This document shows, one piece after another, positions 51,085 to 58,499 of a stretch of DNA of 64,000 bases (the first letter of the stretch is position 1; each line of letters starts with the position of its first letter). Location of the stretch: positions 1 through 64,000 of the IMG/VR virus record IMGVR_UViG_3300006925_000013, one strand, 5' to 3'. Below the pieces are notes generated by a model. That model saw only the letters and a program-made list of their open reading frames with translations. It made no database searches and was not told where the DNA came from. The position numbers and the translations under genes are program-made. The DNA comes from a virus.

Positions 51085-51302
51085 TGGGTCATCCTACTAA
51101 TACACAGATTAAAAAAGCAATAGACGAAGGTGTTGCTAAAATACTCCGTGAGTTAGAAGTGATCAAACAACAAGGTCGCCCAGCAGGATTACACATTGAA
51201 AGCGGTTGGAAAGATAAAGAAAAAGAGGGCAGTTGGTACGAAGGCGGTAACCCGCATAAAGACGATAGCCAAGAAACATATGATCCTGAAGTAGATGATT
51301 GA
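51084..51302 (+). CDS. hypothetical protein, 72 aa
   Basis: A small charged protein (MGHPTNTQIKKAIDEGVAKILRELEVIKQQ...), helical then disordered and acidic (DDSQETYDPEVDD). I chose the ATG that overlaps the preceding stop by one base (TAATG) over a GTG six bases earlier. Confidence 0.6.
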   Translation: MGHPTNTQIKKAIDEGVAKILRELEVIKQQGRPAGLHIESGWKDKEKEGSWYEGGNPHKDDSQETYDPEVDD

Positions 51303-51390
51303 GATACTGATATGGAGTTTAATAGTAATTACATGGGCATCAGTAGGATTACATGTAATAAAAGAGTTTGTGAGAAATCACATAGAATAG
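51295..51390 (+). CDS. 31-residue membrane microprotein
   Basis: The frame MIEILIWSLIVITWASVGLHVIKEF with a short charged tail is one membrane helix. The ATG overlaps the previous stop, and the AGGAGA for the next gene follows its own stop. Similar tiny helices occur at 6592 and 50259. Confidence 0.5.
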   Translation: MIEILIWSLIVITWASVGLHVIKEFVRNHIE

Positions 51391-51399
51391 GAGAATGAA

Positions 51400-51810
51400 A
51401 TGATAGAACCTAGTGTAAAGAGACCTAGTTTATTTAGAAGAACTGTAATGGGACTTGTAAAAGGCTGGAGACGTGTAATGGATGTGAGATACAATCCATT
51501 AAGAGTAATTAAAGACCCAAGTTTACAAACATACTTTATGTTGGTATTGTTTACTGTATGGAGTGTGTTCTTTGGCTTCTTAGCCGCAAACTACTTAGGA
51601 TTCTTTGATTATAATACTGTTACTAGTATTATTATACATATTTCTATTTTACTACCATTAGCATTTACTAATGCAATCTTTGTTGATGCAGAACGTGATG
51701 GACACAAATGGTTAAAGGAATGGAAGGAAGAGCAAAATAGATATACCATAATAACTAATAGGTTGAAAAAGAAAAACCTAGTTATGTGGGATCCAGGCAA
51801 GGAGGCGTAA
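51400..51810 (+). CDS. two-helix membrane protein, 136 aa
   Basis: A basic N-terminal region (RRTVMGLVKGWRRVMDVRY) precedes two membrane segments (YFMLVLFTVWSVFFGFLAANYLGFF and VTSIIIHISILLPLAFTNAIFV) and a charged C-terminal helix. It is preceded by AGGAGA. Function unknown; it is part of a run of small envelope-related genes after the outer-membrane barrel. Confidence 0.65.
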   Translation: MIEPSVKRPSLFRRTVMGLVKGWRRVMDVRYNPLRVIKDPSLQTYFMLVLFTVWSVFFGFLAANYLGFFDYNTVTSIIIHISILLPLAFTNAIFVDAERDGHKWLKEWKEEQNRYTIITNRLKKKNLVMWDPGKEA

Positions 51811-51992
51811 TGGCAATATCAGATGAGATGAGAGAACAACTAGAACAGATTGTTCAGTATGGTGATCAAATAAAAGCAATGTTCAAAGAACAAGATGACG
51901 TTGACTATGAGATTGGTGACTACGATGAACCTATCACACAACTGTTAGGTCATATGAATGAAGTAATGGAAACAATTGACGGAGGTTGGTAG
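51810..51992 (+). CDS. hypothetical protein, 60 aa
   Basis: An acidic helical protein (MAISDEMREQLEQIVQYGDQIKAMFKEQDDVDYEIGDYDEP). The ATG follows AAGGAGGC and overlaps the previous TAA by one base; an in-frame start 24 bases upstream lies inside the membrane gene and was rejected. It shares its last base with the next GTG. Confidence 0.65.
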   Translation: MAISDEMREQLEQIVQYGDQIKAMFKEQDDVDYEIGDYDEPITQLLGHMNEVMETIDGGW

Positions 51993-52417
51993 TGAGAAGT
52001 ATTTGGGTAACATTCAGTAAAGAGGGTATTCACAAGTACCCTGCCGCCTTGGAAGATCCTAATTTAGCAACAGGCGATTGGGACGATGTATCCTTTTTAG
52101 GATATCCACACAGACACATCTTTCACTTTAAGGTATGGCTTGAAGTGTTTCATGATGACAGAGACGTAGAATTTATACAGTTCAAGAGATGGATGGAAAG
52201 ACTGTATGCACATGACACATTGCAATTAGATTACAAGAGTTGTGAAATGATTGCAGACGATTTAGCGAGTGAGATACAAGCAATGTATCCTGATCGCTAC
52301 ATAAAGATTTCGGTAGCCGAGGATAACGAGAACGGTTGCGAAATGGAATACTTTGTTGAGGATCATGAGGAAGGCCCAGATCAAGACTTAGTTGATGTAT
52401 TTGAGAGTTTAAAGTGA
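51992..52417 (+). CDS. divergent QueD / 6-pyruvoyl-tetrahydropterin-synthase-like protein
   Basis: The 141-residue protein parallels QueD: GIHKYPAA (H14) for the AAHRL ligand, YPHRHIFHFKVWLEV (H40, H42) for the HGHSFxVxLE ligands, VEFIQFKRWMERL for the DFAELK helix, then SCEMIADDLASEIQ and VAEDNENGCEMEY for the final helix and catalytic Glu strand. The QueD catalytic Cys is absent. QueD makes 6-carboxytetrahydropterin from the FolE product. GTG start after GGAGG. The fit with folE and queE nearby supports the call. Confidence 0.5.
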   Translation: MRSIWVTFSKEGIHKYPAALEDPNLATGDWDDVSFLGYPHRHIFHFKVWLEVFHDDRDVEFIQFKRWMERLYAHDTLQLDYKSCEMIADDLASEIQAMYPDRYIKISVAEDNENGCEMEYFVEDHEEGPDQDLVDVFESLK

Positions 52418-52989
52418 ACAATGTAATTGGTATTAATGGTTCTATACATCCGCTATACAGCGGTGCTTATATAGAAAAAAGTAATCTTGGTATTTTACAT
52501 TTACCAAAGAATGCTTCTTCGTCAATAAAACGTGCATTAAAACCAATTACTGATAAAACCGAAATAATTTTAAAAGATCTTACTATAGATAAATTTTGTG
52601 TAATATTAAGAGATCCAGTAGAACGATTTATAAGTGCTGTAAATATGTATTTGCACCCTAGAAAGATTACATCTAATTATGTAGACATTAGGAAAGAGGA
52701 TAACAAATACGGTATATTTAAAAGCAACGATGCACACTTTTTTTCGCAAAATACTTTTATTGAGGGTTTGGACAAAAGTAAAATTGATTTCTTTTGGTTA
52801 AACAATAATATAATTGATGATTTAAATAATTTTTATAATTTAAATATGGAACAAAATTATATAAATCGATTTAGTAAAATAGTAAAAAGTGTTGATATTG
52901 ACATTATTAAAGATGTTTATGTAAAAGACTATGAGTTAATTGACTCTGTTAAGTTCGTTAATAAGGTAGACAATGGAAACATCAATTGA
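52414..52989 (+). CDS. sulfotransferase-like protein, tandem copy 1
   Basis: LHLPKNASSSIKRAL (28-42) fits the PAPS 5'-phosphosulfate loop and VILRDPVERFISAVNMYL (63-80) fits the 3'-phosphate site. At 191 residues it is compact. AT content and Asn/Ile/Lys use are higher than in neighbours, which may mean recent acquisition. It overlaps its paralogue by 17 bases and the QueD-like gene by four. Confidence 0.7.
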   Translation: MNNVIGINGSIHPLYSGAYIEKSNLGILHLPKNASSSIKRALKPITDKTEIILKDLTIDKFCVILRDPVERFISAVNMYLHPRKITSNYVDIRKEDNKYGIFKSNDAHFFSQNTFIEGLDKSKIDFFWLNNNIIDDLNNFYNLNMEQNYINRFSKIVKSVDIDIIKDVYVKDYELIDSVKFVNKVDNGNIN

Positions 52990-53563
52990 TAACAAATATA
53001 CAAATTGTATGCCAGGTGATTGTGTATACAACAAAAAAGAGGACATTGCATTCTTGTTAGTACCTAAATGTGCTACAAGTGTAATTAGAGATTTTGAAAA
53101 AACAAATAACGATTGGAAAAGAATTACATTATGGGAAGAAGAAAAATGCCCAAGTAGGTTTATTGTGATATTAAGAGATCCAGTAGAACGATTTATCAGT
53201 ACTATTAATATGTACTTAGGTTGGAGAGAAGTAGAACCTCATACAAACTATGTTACTTTTAATTTTAGTGATGAAGGATTTTATTTAGAATCTAACGATG
53301 CACATTTTAAGCCACAAAAAAGTTTCTTAATTGATATGTTTGATATTATAAAAAAATATAATGCCAACCCTATCATAGATTATTTTTATTATAACAAAAA
53401 TATTTATAATCAAATCAATGATGAATATGGTTTCAACATTGACGCAACAAAACGTTTGATGCAATCAATAGACATTGTTAATGACGTTAATAAATCAGTA
53501 GTCAGACAGGCTTATAGAGCCGATTACGATTTAATTAAATCTGTACAATTTAAAAACACATAG
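52973..53563 (+). CDS. sulfotransferase-like protein, tandem copy 2
   Basis: LLVPKCATSVIRDF (28-41) and IVILRDPVERFISTINMYLGW (64-84) repeat the PAPS-binding layout of the preceding gene. Both share the later SNDAHF and DYxLIxSVxF motifs, so they are paralogues from a tandem duplication that has diverged strongly. The pair may modify one glycan at two positions or form a heterodimer. Confidence 0.7.
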   Translation: METSIDNKYTNCMPGDCVYNKKEDIAFLLVPKCATSVIRDFEKTNNDWKRITLWEEEKCPSRFIVILRDPVERFISTINMYLGWREVEPHTNYVTFNFSDEGFYLESNDAHFKPQKSFLIDMFDIIKKYNANPIIDYFYYNKNIYNQINDEYGFNIDATKRLMQSIDIVNDVNKSVVRQAYRADYDLIKSVQFKNT

Positions 53564-53572
53564 GAGATAATT

Positions 53573-53755
53573 ATGACAGAGACACATTTAAAAATTAAAG
53601 CACTTTTCGAAGAGTATGTAAGTGAAAACGAAAAATTTAAAGAAGGCCAAGGCGTAAAAGCATCGGCAACAAGAGCAAGGAAGGCATTAATGGAAATTAC
53701 TAAACTAGCGAAAGTTAGAAGAGGTGAGATTCAAGACGCAAAAAATAATGCCTAA
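53573..53755 (+). CDS. basic helical protein, 60 aa
   Basis: MTETHLKIKALFEEYVSENEKFKEGQGVKASATRARKALMEITKLAKVRRGEIQDAKNN has a C-terminal ASxTRARKAL segment like histone-H1-type or small DNA-binding phage proteins. The ATG follows AGGAGATAATT. It overlaps the next gene by eight bases. A DNA-binding role is inferred from charge. Confidence 0.65.
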   Translation: MTETHLKIKALFEEYVSENEKFKEGQGVKASATRARKALMEITKLAKVRRGEIQDAKNNA

Positions 53756-53912
53756 CATTAAACGTATTCCTTTCACTGAAAAGAAAGGAAACAAGGAGAC
53801 AGTAGTCCAACCTACTAAATCTAAACCAGCAGGATCTCTTACAGATGTTGTTGATGAAGTTGAGGATTGGGGCGGACTTTTAGATCCAAAGGAGGAAAAT
53901 AAAGATGAGTGA
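53748..53912 (+). CDS. hypothetical protein, 54 aa
   Basis: A small, probably disordered protein (MPNIKRIPFTEKKGNKETVVQPTKSKPAGSLTD) with an acidic Trp-containing tail (VEDWGGLLDPKEENKDE). The ATG at 53748 is chosen over an in-frame GTG at 53724 inside the preceding gene. It overlaps galE by eight bases. Confidence 0.55.
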   Translation: MPNIKRIPFTEKKGNKETVVQPTKSKPAGSLTDVVDEVEDWGGLLDPKEENKDE

Positions 53913-54900
53913 TAAACCAACAGTAGTTATTACAGGCGGACTTGGTTTTATTGGTGCACAGGTAAGTAAAACTTTTGCAGGTGCTGGATATGACGTAATT
54001 GTTATAGATTCTAACACGAGCAGAAAGTGGACACTACCAGAAGGTGCTACTTTATTTCCACATGAATTTCAGGCTACAACTACAGCAGGTATACTCGAAA
54101 TGTTTAAACCACAAGCGGTTATACATTTAGCGGCCAGTCATGTTGTTCCTGATAGTATTATTGACCCTGGCAAGTATTATAAAAATAATGTGTCGGGTAC
54201 TCAAGCACTATTAGATATGTGTGTTAAAGCAGGAGTTAAAAACTTTATCTTTAGCGGTTCTAGTAGTGTATATGGTGAAAGAGATAGCAGAGAACCATTT
54301 GCAGAAACTCTTACACCAACACCAATGAGTCCGTATGCAATGAGTAAGCACATGACAGAACTTATGTTAGAAGATTACAGCAAAGCATATGGGTTAAATT
54401 ATATTAGTACAAGATATTTTAATGCCGCTGGTGCAGACCCAGAAGGTAAAAATGGTTATACACAAGAACCAGCAACTCATGTAATGCCTATCATTATTGA
54501 TAAAATTACAAATGACGAGGTATTTAATATTTGTGGCGATGATTACGATACTAAAGACGGTACTTGCATTAGAGATTACTGTCATATACAAGACATAGCA
54601 AATGCTAAACTAAAAGCAGTAGAGCATTTAAGCAATGACGGTGAAAGTGGTATTGTAAACTTAGGCTCTGGTACAGGATTTAGTATTCATGATTTAATAA
54701 TTTCAGCACAAAACGTTGTTGGAAAAAGTTTAAAATATGAAGTAGGTCCTAGAAGAGCAGGAGATCCATCGTACTTATGTGGAGATATATCTAAAGCCAA
54801 AACTTTATTAGATTGGGAACCAACATATTCATTAGATGATATGTTTGCACATTCTAAGTTTTGGGTAGACAATAAAAACAAGGTAATTAAAAATAAATGA
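53905..54900 (+). CDS. galE: UDP-glucose 4-epimerase-like SDR
   Basis: The 331-residue protein has GGLGFIG (11-17) for NAD, FSGSSSVYG with the catalytic Ser, and YAMSK (Y144, K148), then RYFNAAGADPEG and DGTCIRDYCHIQDIA typical of GalE. It interconverts UDP-glucose and UDP-galactose or a related pair. With the dehydrogenase at 19733 and the glycosyltransferase at 49040 it could feed glycan synthesis. An AAGGAGG site precedes the ATG. Confidence 0.85.
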   Translation: MSDKPTVVITGGLGFIGAQVSKTFAGAGYDVIVIDSNTSRKWTLPEGATLFPHEFQATTTAGILEMFKPQAVIHLAASHVVPDSIIDPGKYYKNNVSGTQALLDMCVKAGVKNFIFSGSSSVYGERDSREPFAETLTPTPMSPYAMSKHMTELMLEDYSKAYGLNYISTRYFNAAGADPEGKNGYTQEPATHVMPIIIDKITNDEVFNICGDDYDTKDGTCIRDYCHIQDIANAKLKAVEHLSNDGESGIVNLGSGTGFSIHDLIISAQNVVGKSLKYEVGPRRAGDPSYLCGDISKAKTLLDWEPTYSLDDMFAHSKFWVDNKNKVIKNK

Positions 54901-55469
54901 TAGGAAGACGTAAATCAGTAAACGTTATTAATAGAACAGGTACACCTGTTATGTCAGTTGTCGGTGCAATAGGCAAAGGAGATGATTTAAGTTTAATCAA
55001 AAAGAAATTTCCTGTAACTGATAAAGAAATAATAGATGTTATACATTTCTTTTGTAATAATGTAGATTTTGATCAAAGTCATTTGTCTGTGTTTAAAGCA
55101 GTTGAATTTGATGATAATAAAATATCAGTACAACTTGACGAAATATCTGCAGAATTCTACTTAAGAATGTTAAACAGATATATCTTTAAATATAAAAAAA
55201 TAACTGATTTTGATGATATGCTATCAGAAGGTCTTAAAATGACATTTGGTGTTGTTTTAAACCTTAGTAGCAAGATTCTTGACGACACATATAATATATC
55301 AGGAGATAGCGAAGTGTTAAATCCTGTTTTAGATGCTGGATTTTATAAAGAACTTAAATTGTTTTTAGAATTTACTGGCAGAGATATTGTAGAGGAGGCA
55401 TCTAAAATAAACTTAGATGATTTTGATAAAGTGGACTTTGTTTTATTAGAAAACGACTTTGAAAGATAG
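54897..55469 (+). CDS. hypothetical protein, 190 aa
   Basis: A protein with a short basic start (MIGRRKSVNVINRTGTPVMSVVG), then helical acidic segments. It overlaps galE by four bases and ends two bases before an early-type promoter. No family recognised; gp62 was considered because of length but no supporting motif was seen. Confidence 0.6.
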   Translation: MIGRRKSVNVINRTGTPVMSVVGAIGKGDDLSLIKKKFPVTDKEIIDVIHFFCNNVDFDQSHLSVFKAVEFDDNKISVQLDEISAEFYLRMLNRYIFKYKKITDFDDMLSEGLKMTFGVVLNLSSKILDDTYNISGDSEVLNPVLDAGFYKELKLFLEFTGRDIVEEASKINLDDFDKVDFVLLENDFER

Positions 55470-55470
55470 G

Positions 55471-55499
55471 TTGACATTGGCCACAAAAAATGGTATAAT
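55471..55499 (+). promoter_or_regulatory. sigma70-like promoter (leaderless spacing), duplicated sequence
   Basis: TTGACA (55471-55476) and TATAAT (55494-55499) with a 17-bp spacer matching the promoter at 48991 except one base. Seven bases after the -10 end is the A of the ATG at 55506. Confidence 0.85.
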
Positions 55500-55505
55500 A
55501 AGAAC

Positions 55506-55994
55506 ATGGATAAACTATATTATAGTTGGGACGACTTAAACAGAGATTGTAGAATTATTGTGCGAGAAATGGCACATGAAAGTTACAAGCCTGAAGTTAT
55601 AATTGGTCCTGGAAGAGGTGCGTATGCCTTTGGTGTAATGATGAGTCATTACTATGAAGTGCCATTTGAAGCATTTAGATGGCAAACTAGAGACGCACAT
55701 ATCGAAGATTCGGAGACTCTAAGACATATTTTATCTAAATACAATGATAAAACAGTTTTAGTTGTTGACGATATTAATGATACTGGAACAACATTACAAG
55801 GTATTGATAAGGTAATCACAGACTATGTAGATAGCACAACTAATAAGATGGCTTATGCACATCAGGATATTAGATATGCTACATTGTTTGATAAAGAGTC
55901 TAGCAGTTTTGACAAAGTTGAATTTACTGCTAACAATGTATTACCCGATCAAGAACGTTGGATAGTGTTTCCGTATGAGGAGTGGTGGAGATGA
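55506..55994 (+). CDS. purine phosphoribosyltransferase-like protein
   Basis: VLVVDDINDTGTTL (about 88-101) is the PRPP-binding motif of type I phosphoribosyltransferases, and VIIGPGRGAYAFGVMMSHY is the upstream loop. At 162 residues it resembles xanthine-guanine or hypoxanthine phosphoribosyltransferase, which salvage purine bases. It might also act on deazapurine bases given the nearby pathway genes, which is speculation. The start follows directly from promoter geometry. Confidence 0.75.
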   Translation: MDKLYYSWDDLNRDCRIIVREMAHESYKPEVIIGPGRGAYAFGVMMSHYYEVPFEAFRWQTRDAHIEDSETLRHILSKYNDKTVLVVDDINDTGTTLQGIDKVITDYVDSTTNKMAYAHQDIRYATLFDKESSSFDKVEFTANNVLPDQERWIVFPYEEWWR

Positions 55995-56185
55995 GAACAG
56001 CAGAAATAGTAAATGTAGATGGTACTGGTTACATAGTACATCTATTAAAAGACGGTGATGCTTTTGGTAAAATTGACGTTAGAGATAAGTCGATACACTA
56101 TGCACAGGATGTTGCAGAGAATTGGGAAAATGGTATCTTAAGGGAAGACAATGAGTACATCAAGAAGTTTGAAAAATCATCTTAG
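55991..56185 (+). CDS. hypothetical protein, 64 aa
   Basis: MRTAEIVNVDGTGYIVHLLKDGDAFGKIDVRDKSIHYAQDVAENWENG looks like a small beta-rich fold. The ATG sits after GAGGAG and overlaps the previous TGA by four bases; an in-frame GTG nine bases upstream is less likely. It overlaps the next gene by 35 bases. Function unknown. Confidence 0.6.
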   Translation: MRTAEIVNVDGTGYIVHLLKDGDAFGKIDVRDKSIHYAQDVAENWENGILREDNEYIKKFEKSS

Positions 56186-56363
56186 TGTCTTAGAAGCAAG
56201 GCACAGAGAGTTAGATAAAGCAATTAACGAGGAGTATGATCATTATGATAATGATGAAATTGTTAAAAAGCACAAATTTCAGAAACTTAAACTCAAGCAA
56301 GACATCGAACAACTTAAACATGAAATTTCTATAAAGGAGAAAGAAGAACATGGAAACAAGTAA
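56151..56363 (+). CDS. YdcH/DUF465-like protein, 70 aa
   Basis: LEARHRELDKAINEEYDHYDNDEIVKKHKFQKLKLKQDIEQL matches the DUF465 (YdcH) helical hairpin, small proteins of unknown role in many proteobacteria. It starts within the previous gene and overlaps folE by 14 bases. Confidence 0.7.
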   Translation: MSTSRSLKNHLSVLEARHRELDKAINEEYDHYDNDEIVKKHKFQKLKLKQDIEQLKHEISIKEKEEHGNK

Positions 56364-57039
56364 AAAAATTAAACAAAGATTAGTTGAGGCAGGCAAAAGA
56401 CATTGGGCCGGCGACAATATCTCTGACTTTATTGAAGACGGAGAGAAGCAACAACTGATTGACGAACTTGCGGTTAAGTTCGAGGATGTATTACAAGGCT
56501 TGGTTATTGATACTGAAAATGATCCTAACAGTAATGATACTGGTAGGCGTCTTGCTAAAATGTATATTAATGAACTAATGGCTGGTAGATACGAAAACAT
56601 GCCTAATGCAACTGCTTTCCCTAACGACAGCGAAGATAGATATGAAGGTATGCTGGTTGTAAGAAGTGAACTCACAAGTATGTGTTCACATCACCATCAG
56701 ATTGTTAGAGGTGTGGCATACATTGGTATCATTGCCGCAGACAAACTAATTGGTTTGAGTAAGTACACTAGGATTGCACAATGGTGTGCGGCTAGAGGTA
56801 CATTACAAGAAGAACTTGCTAACGACATTGTTAGAGAGATTCAAAAAGCAACAGGGGCCGAGCACTTAGGTGTGTATGTACAAGCCACACATGGTTGCGT
56901 AGAGAACAGAGGTGTTAAGGCACATAGTAGTCTTACACAAACAACTGTATTAAAAGGCGCATTTAAAAATGACGCAGGTACAAAGAAAGAGTTTATGGAT
57001 AACATTAAACTACAACAACAATATTCTTGCGATAAGTAA
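56350..57039 (+). CDS. folE: GTP cyclohydrolase I
   Basis: The 229-residue protein has the FolE zinc ligands in MCSHHH (C112, H115) and HGCVENRG, plus SKYTRIAQW and GTLQEELANDI. It converts GTP to 7,8-dihydroneopterin triphosphate, the first step of folate and 7-deazaguanine synthesis. It overlaps queE by one base, which ties it to the deazaguanine route rather than folate. AAGGAG precedes the ATG. Confidence 0.9.
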   Translation: METSKKIKQRLVEAGKRHWAGDNISDFIEDGEKQQLIDELAVKFEDVLQGLVIDTENDPNSNDTGRRLAKMYINELMAGRYENMPNATAFPNDSEDRYEGMLVVRSELTSMCSHHHQIVRGVAYIGIIAADKLIGLSKYTRIAQWCAARGTLQEELANDIVREIQKATGAEHLGVYVQATHGCVENRGVKAHSSLTQTTVLKGAFKNDAGTKKEFMDNIKLQQQYSCDK

Positions 57040-57926
57040 TGACATTAAAGTATAGCGAAACATTTTATTCAGCACAAGGGGAAGGCCAGTATGTAGGTAT
57101 CCCTAGTCTGTGGATGAGATTCTTCCTATGCAATTTACAATGTAATGGCTTTGGACAAAAAGACCCAACAGACCCTAGCACATATGATTTACCATATGAA
57201 AAATTAGATATCACAGACATCACTAATGTATTTGATTTACCTGTGTTTGAAAAAGGTTGTGATAGCAGTTACACTTGGAGTAAGAAATATAAACATCTTA
57301 TCACTGATAAAACTGTAGATGAAGCCGTAGACGAACTTACAGCACTTCTACCGCACGGTAAGTTTGTACACCCAGTTACACAACAAAACGCACACATGGT
57401 CTTTACAGGCGGCGAGCCAATGCTTAAAAACACACAGCCTGGCATGATGAACATTATAGAAGAGTTCAAACGCAGAGATAATATGCCAATGAACGTTACT
57501 GTGGAAACTAACGGCACCAAGCCTATCACAGATGAATTTGCTGATTGGGTACATCGTAATTATACAGGTTGGATAGGCAGAGAATGGTATTGGAGTTTAT
57601 CGCCTAAGTTATGGAGTACTGCTGGTGAGAAGCCTAAGAAAGCAATACAGCCAGAAGTAATTGGTAGATATGCTGAAGTAAGTCCTAAAGGACAATTGAA
57701 GTTTGTTGTTAATGGCTCAGAAGCAAGTTGGCAAGAAGTGGAAGACAATGTAAAACTGTTTAGAGATGCTGGCTGTAATTTCCCTGTATGGATTATGGGA
57801 GTTGGCGGCACATTTGAAGGCTTAGTACAAACTGAAGCCACCATTGCCGATGAGGCTATACAACGTGGATACAATTATACAAGCAGAGTCCACGTTCATA
57901 TATACGGAAATGCAATAGGAAAATAA
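57039..57926 (+). CDS. queE: 7-carboxy-7-deazaguanine synthase, with insertion in the cluster loop
   Basis: SETFYSAQGEGQYVGIPSLWMRFFLCNLQC is the QueE N-terminus, FTGGEPML and VETNGTKP are further family motifs, and the C-terminus is barrel-like. The [4Fe-4S] Cys are C31, C35 and C74, where GCDSSYTW aligns with the usual WCDTPYTW. The normal C-x3-C-x2-C is therefore split by an insert of about 36 residues. QueE ring-contracts carboxytetrahydropterin to carboxydeazaguanine. At 295 residues it is longer than usual (about 210-250). Confidence 0.85.
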   Translation: MTLKYSETFYSAQGEGQYVGIPSLWMRFFLCNLQCNGFGQKDPTDPSTYDLPYEKLDITDITNVFDLPVFEKGCDSSYTWSKKYKHLITDKTVDEAVDELTALLPHGKFVHPVTQQNAHMVFTGGEPMLKNTQPGMMNIIEEFKRRDNMPMNVTVETNGTKPITDEFADWVHRNYTGWIGREWYWSLSPKLWSTAGEKPKKAIQPEVIGRYAEVSPKGQLKFVVNGSEASWQEVEDNVKLFRDAGCNFPVWIMGVGGTFEGLVQTEATIADEAIQRGYNYTSRVHVHIYGNAIGK

Positions 57927-57927
57927 A

Positions 57928-58341
57928 ATGGAAGAGTTTTTTCACAAACATATTATTAAATTTACAATTATAGTCACATTACCTTTATGGGTAGCATGGG
58001 CATTTGCAGATGACAAAGTTATAGGGTATACTGAACACGGTATTCCTGTTACTAAAGATGCTTTAGAAATTAACACATTTAATTACACAAGAGTTAGAGG
58101 TTGGGAATGGAATGATGAGGAAAATATACTAACTCTAAGATTTACAAATAAGAAAAAAATAGATGTAGAGTTTTATAATAGATGCTGGGACATACAGTAT
58201 GCTTCAGCCTTGCAATTCAACTCATGGGCAGGAACTACTTTTATTGGTAAGGGAGACAACATCACGCCTATAGGTTGGACAAATAAAGGAAAATATCCTT
58301 GTACAATAAAAAGTATGTATTTGGCGGTTGAGGAAGAATAA
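57928..58341 (+). CDS. membrane-anchored or exported protein, DUF6491-like, 137 aa
   Basis: A hydrophobic N-terminal segment (FTIIVTLPLWVAWAFA) could be a signal peptide or anchor. The body is beta-rich with two Cys (NRCWDIQYASALQF and KYPCTIKSMYLA), which could form a disulfide in the periplasm. The pattern fits DUF6491 loosely. It follows queE by one base. Confidence 0.55.
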   Translation: MEEFFHKHIIKFTIIVTLPLWVAWAFADDKVIGYTEHGIPVTKDALEINTFNYTRVRGWEWNDEENILTLRFTNKKKIDVEFYNRCWDIQYASALQFNSWAGTTFIGKGDNITPIGWTNKGKYPCTIKSMYLAVEEE

Positions 58342-58346
58342 AATTT

Positions 58347-58499
58347 ATGTATAAGTGTTTTATCTGTAGCAAGGCCGTAAATTATTTAGATATAAAATAT
58401 CATACAGCAGATAAAACTAAAATATTTTGTGGTGCTAGTTGTAGCCTAACATACTATCAACAATTAAAGGAGAAAGAAGATGGCAAAGATGAAGTTTAA
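58347..58499 (+). CDS. small zinc-ribbon protein, 50 aa
   Basis: MYKCFICSKAVNYLDIKYHTADKTKIFCGASCSLTYYQQL contains CFIC and CGASC, a four-Cys zinc ribbon. It starts five bases after the preceding stop and overlaps the next gene by 20 bases; the AAAGGAG for the next gene lies inside it. Confidence 0.65.
   Translation: MYKCFICSKAVNYLDIKYHTADKTKIFCGASCSLTYYQQLKEKEDGKDEV

Noticed and set aside
54897-55469. Clamp-loader small subunit gp62
   Set aside because: Only the length (190 aa) and the presence of gp44 elsewhere suggested it; no shared motif and no adjacency to gp44.
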